From contig NZ_JACSZV010000005.1 in assembly GCF_014472415.1 (NCBI RefSeq), positions 1 through 64,000 on the forward strand: a stretch of DNA of 64,000 bases. Reading direction: 5' to 3'. This document shows, piece by piece, positions 41,579-50,734 of this stretch. This DNA is from Pseudomonas sp. N40(2020). Lineage in GTDB: Bacteria; Pseudomonadota; Gammaproteobacteria; Pseudomonadales; Pseudomonadaceae. The number at the start of each line of letters is the position of its first letter. Positions within the stretch are counted from its first letter, which is position 1. A model generated the notes under the pieces. That model saw only the letters and a list, made by a program, of their open reading frames with translations, did not search any database and was not told where the DNA came from. A program made the translations under genes and the position numbers.

Positions 41579-41607
41579 TTGCTACAAGAGGCTCGCGGCG
41601 GCATAAT
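41579..41607 (+). promoter_or_regulatory. likely main gap promoter
   Basis: TTGCTA, 17 bases, CATAAT, about 40 bases before the gap start codon. The 5' leader would be some 33 bases. Confidence 0.65.
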
Positions 41608-41646
41608 GTAGCCCCTTTTTTCTGCCCCTACATGTGGAAGGTTCCC

Positions 41647-43095
41647 GTGACTCAGAAGCCCGACCAGTGTCTTGGTGAATGGATCGACCGTGAAGCACTC
41701 GCAGAAGCGATGATCCCGCTTATCGGTCAGCTCTACCGCAATAACAACGTGGTGAGCTCGATCTATGGCCGCAGCCTGATCAACCAGTCTGTCATCGCGA
41801 TTCTCAAAGCTCACCGCTTTGCTCGCCATCGTTCTTCCGACGATAGCGAACTCTCCGTCCACGAAACATTCCCACTGCTCAAAGCCATGAGCGAGCTCAA
41901 GCTCGGCGCGGCTTCGGTGGATCTGGGCAAGTTGGCGTTCAAATTCCGCAACGAAGCCAATGGCCGCACTGCCGAGCAGTTCGTCCGCGAAGAAATGGCT
42001 GACGTGGTTGGCCAGCAAAACGCTTCGGCCCGCAAAGGCACTGACGTTGTACTGTACGGCTTCGGTCGTATCGGCCGTCTGCTGGCGCGCATCCTGATCG
42101 AGAAAACCGGTGGTGGCGACGGTCTGCGTCTGCGGGCCATCGTGGTGCGCAAAGGCGCCGACAACGACCTGACCAAGCGCGCCAGCCTGCTGCGCCGCGA
42201 TTCGGTACATGGTTCGTTCAACGGCACCATCACCATCGACGAAGAAAACAACACCATCACCGCCAACGGTAACCTGATTCAGGTGATCTACGCGAAGAAC
42301 CCGACCGAGGTGGATTACACCCAGTACGGCATCAAAGACGCGCTGCTGGTGGACAACACCGGTGTATGGCGTGACGCTGATGGCCTGGGTCAGCACCTGG
42401 CGTGCCCGGGTATCGACCGCGTTGTTCTGACCGCGCCTGGCAAAGGCAAACTGAAGAACATCGTTCACGGCATCAACCACGGTGAAATCACCGCTGACGA
42501 CAAGATCGTGTCCGCTGCTTCCTGCACCACCAACGCCATCGTGCCGGTGCTGAAGGCTGTGAATGACAAGTTCGGCATCATCAACGGTCACGTCGAAACC
42601 GTTCACTCGTACACCAACGACCAGAACCTGATCGACAACTTCCACAAGGGCGATCGCCGTGGTCGTTCCGCTGCGCTGAACATGGTAATCACCGAGACCG
42701 GTGCTGCCACCGCTGCTGCCAAGGCTCTGCCGGAGCTGGCCGGCAAGCTGACCGGTAACGCGATCCGTGTTCCGACGCCGAACGTGTCGATGGCCATTCT
42801 CAACCTGAACCTTGAGAAAGCCGCTACCCGTGAAGAGATGAACGAGTACCTGCGCTACATGGCACTGCACTCCGATCTGCACAAGCAAATCGACTTCGTC
42901 AATTCGCAGGAAGTGGTATCCACCGACTTCGTTGGCTCGCGCCACGCCGGTGTGGTCGACGCTGAAGCGACCATCGTTCAGGACAACCGCGTTGTTCTTT
43001 ACGTCTGGTACGACAACGAGTTCGGCTACAGCTGCCAGGTTGTTCGCGTGATGGAAGACATGGCCGGTGTAAACCCGCCAGCATTCCCGCGCTAA
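41647..43095 (+). CDS. gap: glyceraldehyde-3-phosphate dehydrogenase, long form
   Basis: NAD(P)-dependent dehydrogenase of glycolysis/gluconeogenesis. It has a 130-residue N-terminal extension not found in standard GAPDH, then the NAD-binding G-F-G-R-I-G-R, active-site C293 in S-A-A-S-C-T-T-N-A-I and the usual catalytic domain. The GTG at 41647 has GGAAGG about six bases upstream and gives 482 residues; ATG at 41632 is an alternative. The long form is the one found beside mfd in P. aeruginosa. The role of the extension is not known to me. A strong terminator follows. Confidence 0.92.
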   Translation: MTQKPDQCLGEWIDREALAEAMIPLIGQLYRNNNVVSSIYGRSLINQSVIAILKAHRFARHRSSDDSELSVHETFPLLKAMSELKLGAASVDLGKLAFKFRNEANGRTAEQFVREEMADVVGQQNASARKGTDVVLYGFGRIGRLLARILIEKTGGGDGLRLRAIVVRKGADNDLTKRASLLRRDSVHGSFNGTITIDEENNTITANGNLIQVIYAKNPTEVDYTQYGIKDALLVDNTGVWRDADGLGQHLACPGIDRVVLTAPGKGKLKNIVHGINHGEITADDKIVSAASCTTNAIVPVLKAVNDKFGIINGHVETVHSYTNDQNLIDNFHKGDRRGRSAALNMVITETGAATAAAKALPELAGKLTGNAIRVPTPNVSMAILNLNLEKAATREEMNEYLRYMALHSDLHKQIDFVNSQEVVSTDFVGSRHAGVVDAEATIVQDNRVVLYVWYDNEFGYSCQVVRVMEDMAGVNPPAFPR

Positions 43096-43111
43096 GCCTT
43101 AGCTGCAAATG

Positions 43112-43145
43112 AAAACGCCCCGACTTTGGTCGGGGCGTTTTTTTA
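43112..43145 (+). terminator. gap terminator
   Basis: AAAACGCCCCGAC, loop, GTCGGGGCGTTTTTTT. Strong stem with T-tract just after gap. Confidence 0.95.
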
Positions 43146-43176
43146 TGCCTGGTAAATCTCTGTTGCCTGTACCGGC

Positions 43177-43272
43177 ATCATCGCTGGCAAGCCAGCTCCC
43201 ACAGGTTTCTTGAGAGCTTGCACAATCGCATTTACACCCGAAACCCTTGTGGGAGCTGGCTTGCCAGCGATG
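43177..43272. repeat. REPIN: two inverted REP elements
   Basis: One copy (43177-43205, on the minus strand) and a second (43247-43272, on the plus strand) each contain the palindromic core GCTGGC/GCCAGC next to GTGGGAG. The inverted pair with a 40-base spacer is a typical non-autonomous Pseudomonas REPIN, mobilised by a RAYT transposase located elsewhere. Confidence 0.9.
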
Positions 43273-43280
43273 GCGTCCTG

Positions 43281-44579
43281 TCAGGCGCGACCAACCACAG
43301 CCGCTTGCGCAGTACGCAGTTCATGCTTGTTGCCCCGGAACAACACCAGCGTCGCAATCAACCCCAATACCGCCGCACCGCTGAGCCAGATCCCCGGCGC
43401 AGCCTTGTTGCCCAGCACATGAATCAGATAAGTACACGCTGCCGGTGTAAAACCGCCGAAGGTCGCAGTCGCCAGGCTGTAGGCCAGCGAGAACCCGGTT
43501 GTACGCACTTCTACCGGCATGATCTCGGTCAGCGCCACCACCATCGCGCCGTTGTACGAGCCGTACAGGAAAGACAGCCACAGCTCCACGATCAGCAAAT
43601 GGCTGAAGCTCGGATTCGCCACCAGCCACGAAAGGGCAGGGTAAGCGGTCAGAATCGCCAGGATCGTCGCCGCCAGCAGTAGGGGTTTGCGTCCGATCTT
43701 GTCAGACACCGCACCCATCACCGGCAGCCAGAAGAAGTTCGAGAGGCCGATGCACACCGTCACCAGCAACGCATCCAGATCCGATAAATGCAGTTCAGAC
43801 TTGCCGAAAGTCGGGGTGTAGGCAGTGATCAGGTAGAACGACACCGTGGTCATCACCACCAGCGCCATGCCGGCGAGCACGATGCCGAAGTTCTGGCCAA
43901 TCGAGCGGACGATTTCCTGCAGAGTGGGGCGATGTTTGCGCGCCTGGAATTCCGGGGTTTCCTCCAGCGAGCGACGAATCACGAAGATCACCGGCACGAT
44001 CATGCAGCCGATCAGAAACGGCACGCGCCAGCCCCAATCGCCCATTTGCTCCGGGCTCAGCCAGTGGTTGAGACCGACGCCGAGCAGGCCGGCGAACACC
44101 ACGGCCGCTTGTTGGCTGGCGGACTGCCAACTGACAAAAAAGCCTTTGCGGCCCGGCGTGGAAATTTCCGCCAGATAAACCGAGACGCCGCCCAGTTCAA
44201 CCCCCGCCGAGAACCCTTGCAGCAAGCGGCCAAGCAACACCAGCAAGGGTGCGGCGACACCGAGCGTCGCGTAGCCGGGGACGCAGGCAATCAACACGGT
44301 GCCGGCGGCCATCATCGCCAGAGTGATGATCAGGCCCTTGCGACGGCCATGGCGGTCAATGTAGGCGCCCAGAAAGATTGCGCCGAGTGGGCGCATCAGG
44401 AAACCGGCACCGAAGGTTGCCAGCGAAAGCATCAGGGAGGCGAAGGCGCTGTCGGTCGGGAAGAAGGTCTTGGCGATCGCCGTGGCGTAGAAGCCGTAGA
44501 CCATGAAGTCGAACATTTCGAGAAAATTGCCGCTGACAACGCGAAAAATCGCCTTGCCTTTGCCGGTCGTTGAAGACAT
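43281..44579 (-). CDS. MFS transporter, metabolite:H+ symporter type (citrate/tricarballylate-like)
   Basis: Inner-membrane symporter of 432 residues with 12 predicted helices. The MHS-type signatures are visible: [11 protein letters not shown] in helix 1, G-A-x-x-D-R-H-G-R-R-K between helices 2 and 3, [11 protein letters not shown], and S-D-K-I-G-R-K-P in the second half. The closest characterised relatives carry citrate, tricarballylate or similar acids; the actual substrate is inferred. No clear ribosome binding site is seen. It is divergent from apbE. Confidence 0.85.
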   Translation of the reverse strand: MSSTTGKGKAIFRVVSGNFLEMFDFMVYGFYATAIAKTFFPTDSAFASLMLSLATFGAGFLMRPLGAIFLGAYIDRHGRRKGLIITLAMMAAGTVLIACVPGYATLGVAAPLLVLLGRLLQGFSAGVELGGVSVYLAEISTPGRKGFFVSWQSASQQAAVVFAGLLGVGLNHWLSPEQMGDWGWRVPFLIGCMIVPVIFVIRRSLEETPEFQARKHRPTLQEIVRSIGQNFGIVLAGMALVVMTTVSFYLITAYTPTFGKSELHLSDLDALLVTVCIGLSNFFWLPVMGAVSDKIGRKPLLLAATILAILTAYPALSWLVANPSFSHLLIVELWLSFLYGSYNGAMVVALTEIMPVEVRTTGFSLAYSLATATFGGFTPAACTYLIHVLGNKAAPGIWLSGAAVLGLIATLVLFRGNKHELRTAQAAVVGRA

Positions 44580-44665
44580 TTCTGGATACTCACTTTAAAT
44601 CTTGTAAGAAAGCGTTTCGCTCGTATCCCATAATGGCCGGCGTGCTTTTGCGGGGAGATGAAGAA

Positions 44666-45682
44666 TTGTTAACTGGACGGTGGCAGGGGGTTGTGGTGTT
44701 GGCGGTCGTCTTGTCCGGCTGCGGCAATGGCGATTCCATGGAGAGCGTTGGCGGTCCAACCATGGGCAGCACGTATTCGATCAAATACGTACGTCATGCA
44801 GGTCTTGCCGATCCTGCACAAGTTCGCCGCGAAGTGGAGGGCATCCTCGCCGAAGTCGATCGGCATATGTCCACTTATCGCGGTGACTCGGACATCGAGC
44901 AATTCAACGCATTGCCCGCCAACAGTTGTCAGAAGATGCCCGCTTCCGTACTCGAATTGGTTCGGATCGGTGAACAGCTGTCAGAGCAAAGCGAAGGTTC
45001 CTACGACCTCACCGTCGAACCGCTGATGAATCTCTGGGGCTTCGGCCCGCAAGGTCGCGAAGAAAAAGTCCCAAGTGCTGCTGCATTAACCGAGGTGCTG
45101 CAACGGGTCGGTCATCAGCATCTGCGAATCGATGGCGATCAGTTGTGCAAGGACGCCGCGGTCGAAGTCGACTTCAACAGCATTGCCGCCGGTTATGCCG
45201 TCGATAGGATTGCCGCACGACTCGACGCCATGGGTATCCACGATTACCTCGCCGAAGCCACGGGAGAGCTCAAGGCCAAGGGCAAAAAACTCGATGGCTC
45301 ATCATGGCGCATTGCCTTGGAAGAGCCCCGCGATGATCAGCAAGTCGCCGAGCGCATCATCAATGTCGATGGCTACGGCGTTTCCACCTCCGGCGATTAC
45401 CGCAACTATTTCCTGCAAGATGGCCGGCGCTATTCCCACACATTCGATGTGCGTAGCGGCGCACCTGTCCTACATGATCTTGCGTCAGTCACGGTGATTC
45501 ATCCTTCAGCGTTGATGGCCGATGGACTATCGACGCTGTTGCTGATTCTCGGGCCTGAAAGGGCTTGGGACTATGCCGAAGAACACGACATTGGTGCATT
45601 CTTTGTGATTCGTGCCGATACAGGTTTTGTTATCCGCACCAGCAAGGCTTTCGAGCGGTTCAGTGGCGTAAAAACTGACTGA
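44666..45682 (+). CDS. apbE: FAD:protein FMN transferase (ApbE), lipoprotein
   Basis: Flavinyltransferase that links FMN to Thr residues of partner proteins such as NqrB/NqrC and RnfD/RnfG. I choose the TTG at 44666 because GGGGAG lies eight bases upstream; it gives 338 residues whose start is a lipoprotein signal with lipobox L-S-G-C19. The ApbE motif M-G-S-T-Y follows, and F-N-S-I-A-A-G-Y-A-V-D plus the C-terminal H-T-F-D-V-R-S-G-A-P motif mark the active site. An ATG at 44633 is an alternative but would place a charged region ahead of the signal. In P. aeruginosa it sits at the end of the nqr genes; here nqr is absent. Confidence 0.9.
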   Translation: MLTGRWQGVVVLAVVLSGCGNGDSMESVGGPTMGSTYSIKYVRHAGLADPAQVRREVEGILAEVDRHMSTYRGDSDIEQFNALPANSCQKMPASVLELVRIGEQLSEQSEGSYDLTVEPLMNLWGFGPQGREEKVPSAAALTEVLQRVGHQHLRIDGDQLCKDAAVEVDFNSIAAGYAVDRIAARLDAMGIHDYLAEATGELKAKGKKLDGSSWRIALEEPRDDQQVAERIINVDGYGVSTSGDYRNYFLQDGRRYSHTFDVRSGAPVLHDLASVTVIHPSALMADGLSTLLLILGPERAWDYAEEHDIGAFFVIRADTGFVIRTSKAFERFSGVKTD

Positions 45683-45879
45683 GGACAATACGAAAGCTGG
45701 CGTTGTAGTGCAGGCAAAAGTAGCCTACGACGCGACCAAGGGTTAATGTGCGCGGCGTTGACGCTTCTATAGACTGTGTCCGGGCTCATCACTGGCCCCC
45801 AATTGTTCCTTCGCGCCGCCGTTCGGCGTGATTTAGCCGCAGGTGCTGCTGGCACCGCGGCCTGTTCTGAGGAGTACGC

Positions 45880-47274
45880 ATGGCTGTCTACAACTACGAC
45901 GTGGTGGTGCTGGGTTCCGGCCCGGCGGGAGAAGGCGCGGCAATGAACGCCGCCAAAGCAGGGCGCAAGGTCGCGATGGTCGACAGCCGTCGTCAGGTCG
46001 GCGGCAACTGCACCCACCTCGGTACCATCCCGTCCAAGGCACTGCGTCACTCGGTGCGGCAGATCATGCAGTTCAACACCAACCCGATGTTCCGGGCCAT
46101 CGGCGAGCCACGCTGGTTCTCCTTCCCGGACGTGTTGAAAAGCGCCGAGAAAGTCATCTCCAAACAAGTCGCCTCGCGCACCGGCTACTACGCCCGTAAC
46201 CGCGTCGACGTGTTCTTCGGCACCGGCAGCTTCGCCGATGAGCAAACCATCGAAGTGGTCTGCGCCAACGGCGTGGTCGAGAAGCTGGTGGCCAAGCACA
46301 TCATCATCGCCACCGGTTCGCGCCCGTATCGCCCGGCGGACATCGATTTCCACCATCCGCGTATCTACGATAGCGACACCATCCTCAGCCTCGGCCACAC
46401 CCCGCGCAAATTGATCGTTTACGGCGCCGGCGTGATCGGTTGCGAATACGCCTCGATCTTCAGCGGTCTGGGTGTACTGGTTGAACTGGTGGATAACCGC
46501 GGTCAGTTGCTGAGCTTCCTCGACTCGGAAATCTCCCAGGCGTTGAGCTACCACTTCAGCAACAACAACATCACCGTGCGCCACAACGAAGACTACGATC
46601 GTGTCGAAGGCGTGGACAACGGGGTGATCCTGCATCTCAAGTCCGGCAAGAAGATCAAGGCAGATGCCTTGCTCTGGTGCAACGGCCGTACCGGTAACAC
46701 TGATCAGTTAGGTCTGGAAAACATCGGCGTCAAGGTCAACAGCCGTGGCCAGATCGAAGTCGACGAGGCTTACCGCACCTGCGTGCCGAACATCTACGGT
46801 GCTGGCGACGTGATCGGCTGGCCGAGCCTGGCCAGTGCCGCGCACGACCAAGGCCGTTCGGCTGCTGGCAGCATCGTTGATAACGGTAGCTGGCGCTTTG
46901 TGAATGACGTGCCGACCGGCATCTACACCATTCCGGAGATCAGCTCGATCGGCAAGAACGAACAGGAACTGACCCAGGCCAAAGTGCCGTACGAAGTCGG
47001 CAAGGCATTCTTCAAGAGCATGGCGCGGGCGCAGATTGCCGGCGAGCCGCAAGGCATGCTGAAGATCCTGTTCCACCGTGAAACCCTGGAAGTGCTGGGC
47101 GTTCACTGCTTCGGTTATCAGGCGTCGGAGATCGTGCACATCGGTCAGGCGATCATGAATCAGCCGGGCGAGTTGAACACTCTGAAATACTTCGTCAACA
47201 CGACATTCAACTACCCGACCATGGCCGAAGCCTATCGGGTAGCGGCGTACGATGGCCTCAACCGGCTTTTTTGA
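45880..47274 (+). CDS. sthA: soluble pyridine nucleotide transhydrogenase
   Basis: Flavoprotein of 464 residues that transfers hydride between NADPH and NAD in the cytoplasm. FAD motif [11 protein letters not shown], the [15 protein letters not shown] segment in which the second redox cysteine of disulfide reductases is a threonine (as in E. coli Sth), the NAD motif [10 protein letters not shown] and the C-terminal dimer domain are all intact. GAGGAG precedes the ATG by six bases. Confidence 0.96.
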   Translation: MAVYNYDVVVLGSGPAGEGAAMNAAKAGRKVAMVDSRRQVGGNCTHLGTIPSKALRHSVRQIMQFNTNPMFRAIGEPRWFSFPDVLKSAEKVISKQVASRTGYYARNRVDVFFGTGSFADEQTIEVVCANGVVEKLVAKHIIIATGSRPYRPADIDFHHPRIYDSDTILSLGHTPRKLIVYGAGVIGCEYASIFSGLGVLVELVDNRGQLLSFLDSEISQALSYHFSNNNITVRHNEDYDRVEGVDNGVILHLKSGKKIKADALLWCNGRTGNTDQLGLENIGVKVNSRGQIEVDEAYRTCVPNIYGAGDVIGWPSLASAAHDQGRSAAGSIVDNGSWRFVNDVPTGIYTIPEISSIGKNEQELTQAKVPYEVGKAFFKSMARAQIAGEPQGMLKILFHRETLEVLGVHCFGYQASEIVHIGQAIMNQPGELNTLKYFVNTTFNYPTMAEAYRVAAYDGLNRLF

Positions 47275-47277
47275 CGG

Positions 47278-47311
47278 GCTCCGGCCGGTGGCCTGAGCCG
47301 GCCGGGGAGAC
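47278..47311. other. GC-rich hairpin between convergent genes
   Basis: CTCCGGCCGG and a complementary CCGGCCGGGGAG fold into a stem between sthA and the GDPD gene. There is no T-tract, so it is not a standard intrinsic terminator. Confidence 0.4.
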
Positions 47312-47316
47312 CGATT

Positions 47317-48039
47317 TCAGCAATTCTCGAGAGTGGCAGTGGCCAAACCGGGAAAGTCTGTAATCAGGCTGTCAACGCCGAAGTCGGCGAGTCTGCGCAT
47401 CAGTGCAGGCTCGTTGACGGTCCACACAGACACATGCAGCCCCTGACGCTGCGCCTTTTGCAGGCGTTCCGGCGTACACAGCGTCCAGTTCAACGCAAGA
47501 ATCTCACAACCATAGCTCTGGGCGACCTTCAACGGGTCGAGCCAGGCGTACTCGGCTACCAGTCCGCGCGACACGTCCGGCACCAGATCCAGCGCCGCTT
47601 TCAGCACTTCGCGCGAACTCGAGGTGATCGTCACCTTGTCCAGCAGACCGTGGCGCTGAGCCATTTCACGAATTGCCAGCACCGTGGTTGCGGCGCGGGT
47701 GCGTGAGGCGCTTTTCACTTCAAGCTGCCAGTGCTCGAAATTACACTTTTCGAACAGCTCTTCCAGCGTCGGAATCGGGCACGGCTTGATCCAGCCCGGG
47801 CCGCCCTTGCGCGCGTCGTACGTCACCAGTTCGGCGGCGCTGTGCTCGACGACTTTGCCGCGACGCTCGGTGGTGCGTTTGAGGGTCGGGTCGTGGATGA
47901 CCATCAACTCGCCGTCCTTGGACAGGTGCAAGTCAAGTTCGCAGCGGCGCACGCCGTGCTTGAGACATTCCTGAAAACTGCTCAGGGTATTTTCCGGTGC
48001 TTCGCCCTTGGCGCCGCGGTGGCCGTAGATGAGGGTCAC
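47317..48039 (-). CDS. glycerophosphodiester phosphodiesterase family protein
   Basis: Cytoplasmic GDPD of 240 residues (no signal peptide), probably hydrolysing glycerophosphodiesters to glycerol-3-phosphate. The family motif H-R-G-A-x-G-E-A-P-E-N-T starts at residue 7 and E-L-D-L-H-L-S-K-D-G-E-L-M-V-I-H-D follows with its metal ligands. The start is GTG at 48039 with AAGGAAG upstream. It lies 14 bases after the PilZ-like gene on the same strand. Confidence 0.93.
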   Translation of the reverse strand: MTLIYGHRGAKGEAPENTLSSFQECLKHGVRRCELDLHLSKDGELMVIHDPTLKRTTERRGKVVEHSAAELVTYDARKGGPGWIKPCPIPTLEELFEKCNFEHWQLEVKSASRTRAATTVLAIREMAQRHGLLDKVTITSSSREVLKAALDLVPDVSRGLVAEYAWLDPLKVAQSYGCEILALNWTLCTPERLQKAQRQGLHVSVWTVNEPALMRRLADFGVDSLITDFPGLATATLENC

Positions 48040-48053
48040 GGTTCTTCCTTAAT

Positions 48054-48635
48054 TTAAATGCCTGATTCGTTCTGTTCGCGGGCCAGACGTCGTTCCTGGG
48101 CCTGCTTCTGCAAGATATAACGAGCGAGCAGTTGGCGTTGGGCATCGGTCAGGTGTTCGAACTCGGTGCCGACGTCATAGCCGTCGCCCTTGCGGTCGCA
48201 ATGGGTGACGCGTGCGCGCAACAGCAGGCCCAGCGCTTGCGGCATCAGCACCAGTTTCACCGACAGATGCGCCTCGGTAGCGATTGGCGTCGGATACTGA
48301 AAGTCGATCCCGCCTTCGGAGATGATCACCGGTTGCGGCTCGCCGATATGGCCGAGCACGGTCAGTGCGACCACCTGGCTCAGCAGGTCGATGCGTTTGT
48401 TCTGGGATTTCAGGAACGCAGCGATGGCCCGGTCGCGCTCGCTGATCTGGCGCAACAGGTGCTGCGACTCGAATTCGCTCAGGTGCAGTTCGCTGAGCAG
48501 GTTGAAGAGTGGGGAAGCATCCTGCAACACTTCCTGGCCTGCGGCTTCGGGAGCGGACAGGGGCCGAATTTCCAGTGCGATCGTGTCCTCGATACGGTAG
48601 TATTCGCGGCGATCTTCTTCATCTAATGTCGACAT
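48054..48635 (-). CDS. PilZ-domain protein
   Basis: A 193-residue soluble protein. It starts with the motif R-R-E-Y-Y-R-I-E, the c-di-GMP-binding arginine motif of PilZ domains; the second motif is imperfect (I-S-E-G-G-I-D-F). A middle helical part (about residues 40-90) is typical of the larger PilZ proteins. c-di-GMP binding is therefore likely but not assured. The start codon has only a weak ribosome binding site. The position before GDPD matches P. aeruginosa (PA2989). Confidence 0.84.
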   Translation of the reverse strand: MSTLDEEDRREYYRIEDTIALEIRPLSAPEAAGQEVLQDASPLFNLLSELHLSEFESQHLLRQISERDRAIAAFLKSQNKRIDLLSQVVALTVLGHIGEPQPVIISEGGIDFQYPTPIATEAHLSVKLVLMPQALGLLLRARVTHCDRKGDGYDVGTEFEHLTDAQRQLLARYILQKQAQERRLAREQNESGI

Positions 48636-48729
48636 GGCGAACCCATGGTAGCGGCGGTGGTCTGAGTGTAAAGCTGGTTATCGACCCCCGCCACAAGGAC
48701 GTTCCTTTTCCCTCCGAACAAGCCCCGAC

Positions 48730-49980
48730 ATGTTCAGACCTCTCTTCGTATTTATCGGCACGCGTTATACCCGTGCAAAGCGTCGCAATCATTTTGTGTC
48801 ATTCATTTCCCTGACTTCGATGATCGGGCTCGCCCTTGGCGTGGTCGTAATGATCGTCGTGCTTTCGGTGATGAATGGCTTCGATCATGAGATGCGCACC
48901 CGTGTGCTGGGCATGGTGCCCCACGCGACCATCGAGTCCACTGAGCCGATCAACGATTGGCAAAGCCTGGCCACCCGGGTCAAGCAGAACCCGCAGGTGA
49001 CGGCGGTTGCGCCGTTCACCCAGATGCAGGGCCTGCTGACCAACAACGGTCAGGTGTCCAAGGTGTTGCTCAACGCCATCGACCCTGCGCTTGAGCGCAA
49101 TGTGTCGATCATCGACAACTTCATGAAGCAGGGCAAACTCGACGATTTGACGCCGGGCAGCTTCGGCATCGTGATTGGCGACAAGGCCGCGACCAAGCTG
49201 GGCGTGGGCATCGGTGACAAGATCACCTTTGTCGCACCGGAGGTCAGTGTGACCCCGGCCGGGATGTTCCCGCGCATGAAGCGCTTCACCGTGGTCGGCA
49301 TTTTCCATGTCGGCGCCGGCGAGCTCGACGGTTATCTGGGCGTCACCAACCTGCAGGATCTGGCGAAAATGCATCGCTGGAAGCCTGATCAGGTGCAGGG
49401 CATCCGTTTGAAATTCGATGATCTGTTTCAGGCACCACGCTTAGCCTGGAATATCGCCCAGCAGCTCGGCGAAGACCATTACTACGCCCGCGACTGGACC
49501 CGTACCCACGGCAACCTGTATCAGGCCATCCGCATGGAGAAAGCCATGATCGGTCTGTTGTTGCTGCTGATCGTTGCGGTGGCGGCGTTCAACATCATTT
49601 CCACGCTGGTGATGGTGGTGAACGACAAGAAGGGCGACATCGCCATTCTGCGCACCCTCGGCGCCACGCCTGGGACGATCATGCGCACGTTCATGGTGCA
49701 AGGCACGGTCATCGGCGTAGTCGGGACAGCCATTGGCGCTGTGCTCGGGATCCTCGCTGCGCTCAACGTCAGCGCGGCGATTTCGGCTCTCGAAGGGCTG
49801 ATCGGCCACAAATTCCTTAATGCCGACGTGTATTTCATTGATTATCTTCCGTCGCAGGTGCAGAGCCAGGATGTGGTCATGGTTTGCGCGGCTGCGTTGA
49901 TCTTGAGTTTCCTCGCCACCCTGTATCCCGCCTGGCGTGCCGCGCGCACCCAGCCGGCGGAGGCGCTACGTTATGAGTGA
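48730..49980 (+). CDS. lolC: lipoprotein-releasing ABC transporter permease LolC
   Basis: Inner-membrane permease of 416 residues that, with LolD and LolE, releases lipoproteins to LolA. Four transmembrane helices: one near residue 20-45 and three in the last third, framing a large periplasmic domain. The start [19 protein letters not shown] is shared with LolE. The last codons overlap the lolD start. Its N- and C-terminal signatures ([11 protein letters not shown]) are standard for LolC/E. Confidence 0.94.
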   Translation: MFRPLFVFIGTRYTRAKRRNHFVSFISLTSMIGLALGVVVMIVVLSVMNGFDHEMRTRVLGMVPHATIESTEPINDWQSLATRVKQNPQVTAVAPFTQMQGLLTNNGQVSKVLLNAIDPALERNVSIIDNFMKQGKLDDLTPGSFGIVIGDKAATKLGVGIGDKITFVAPEVSVTPAGMFPRMKRFTVVGIFHVGAGELDGYLGVTNLQDLAKMHRWKPDQVQGIRLKFDDLFQAPRLAWNIAQQLGEDHYYARDWTRTHGNLYQAIRMEKAMIGLLLLLIVAVAAFNIISTLVMVVNDKKGDIAILRTLGATPGTIMRTFMVQGTVIGVVGTAIGAVLGILAALNVSAAISALEGLIGHKFLNADVYFIDYLPSQVQSQDVVMVCAAALILSFLATLYPAWRAARTQPAEALRYE

Positions 49981-50671
49981 GTCGGGCATGAGTGAAAAAG
50001 CAATCTTGAGCTGCCGCAACCTGGGCAAATCCTACGAGGAAGGCCCGGAGTCGGTGCAAGTGCTGGCCGGTCTGCAACTGGAGTTGCACCCGGGCGAGCG
50101 TGTGGCGATCGTCGGCACCTCGGGATCGGGCAAAAGTACTTTGCTCAACCTGTTGGGCGGCCTCGATACGCCAACCAAGGGCAGCGTCTGGCTTGACGGT
50201 GAAGAGCTGTCGGCCCTGAGCGAGAAGAAACGTGGTCTGCTGCGTAACCGCGCGCTGGGTTTCGTTTACCAATTCCACCACCTGCTGCCGGAATTCACTG
50301 CGCTGGAAAACGTCTGCATGCCGCTGCTGATCGGCACGACGCCGATCCCGGAAGCCCGTCAGCGCGCCACGGCATTGCTGGAGCGGGTGGGGCTGGGCCA
50401 TCGCCTGGAGCACAAGCCGGCGGAACTGTCCGGTGGTGAACGTCAGCGTGTGGCCATCGCCCGCGCCCTGGTGAACAAGCCAGGTCTGGTGATGCTCGAT
50501 GAGCCGACCGGCAACCTCGACTCCCACACCGCCCAGGGCATTCAGGATTTGATGCTGGAACTCAGCACCTCGATGCGCACGGCGTTCCTGGTGGTGACTC
50601 ACGACATGAACCTGGCTCGCCAGATGGATCGCGTCCTGCACTTGCAGGAAGGTTGCCTGACGCCCATCTGA
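49973..50671 (+). CDS. lolD: lipoprotein-releasing ABC transporter ATPase LolD
   Basis: ATPase of 232 residues: Walker [10 protein letters not shown], signature L-S-G-G-E-R-Q-R and Walker [12 protein letters not shown]. The ATG at 49973 overlaps the end of lolC by eight bases and has GGAGG nine bases upstream; an ATG at 49988 is a weaker alternative. It supplies energy to LolC/LolE. Confidence 0.96.
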   Translation: MSESGMSEKAILSCRNLGKSYEEGPESVQVLAGLQLELHPGERVAIVGTSGSGKSTLLNLLGGLDTPTKGSVWLDGEELSALSEKKRGLLRNRALGFVYQFHHLLPEFTALENVCMPLLIGTTPIPEARQRATALLERVGLGHRLEHKPAELSGGERQRVAIARALVNKPGLVMLDEPTGNLDSHTAQGIQDLMLELSTSMRTAFLVVTHDMNLARQMDRVLHLQEGCLTPI

Positions 50672-50680
50672 TTGGTTGAA

Positions 50681-50718
50681 ACCCGACGTCTGGAAAGGCG
50701 TCGGGTCTTTTATTTTTA
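50681..50718 (+). terminator. terminator/attenuator between lolD and lolE
   Basis: ACCCGACG, loop, CGTCGGGT and then CTTTTATTTTTAT. It is a good intrinsic terminator inside the lolCDE unit, so lolE may have its own promoter or reduced expression. Confidence 0.8.
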
Positions 50719-50734
50719 TACGGTGCCCCAGCGA

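Larger units (their letters stand above)
41278..41646. other. 369-base divergent region between mfd and gap
   Basis: No gene is seen. It contains at least two plausible forward promoters (41486-41514 and 41579-41607) for gap, and T- and A-rich patches at 41393-41415. A reading frame from 41413 is open into gap but its N-terminal part has no family similarity. Confidence 0.6.

Noticed and set aside
41554..42945. 463-codon minus-strand frame opposite gap
   Set aside because: Antisense shadow; gap carries all catalytic motifs.
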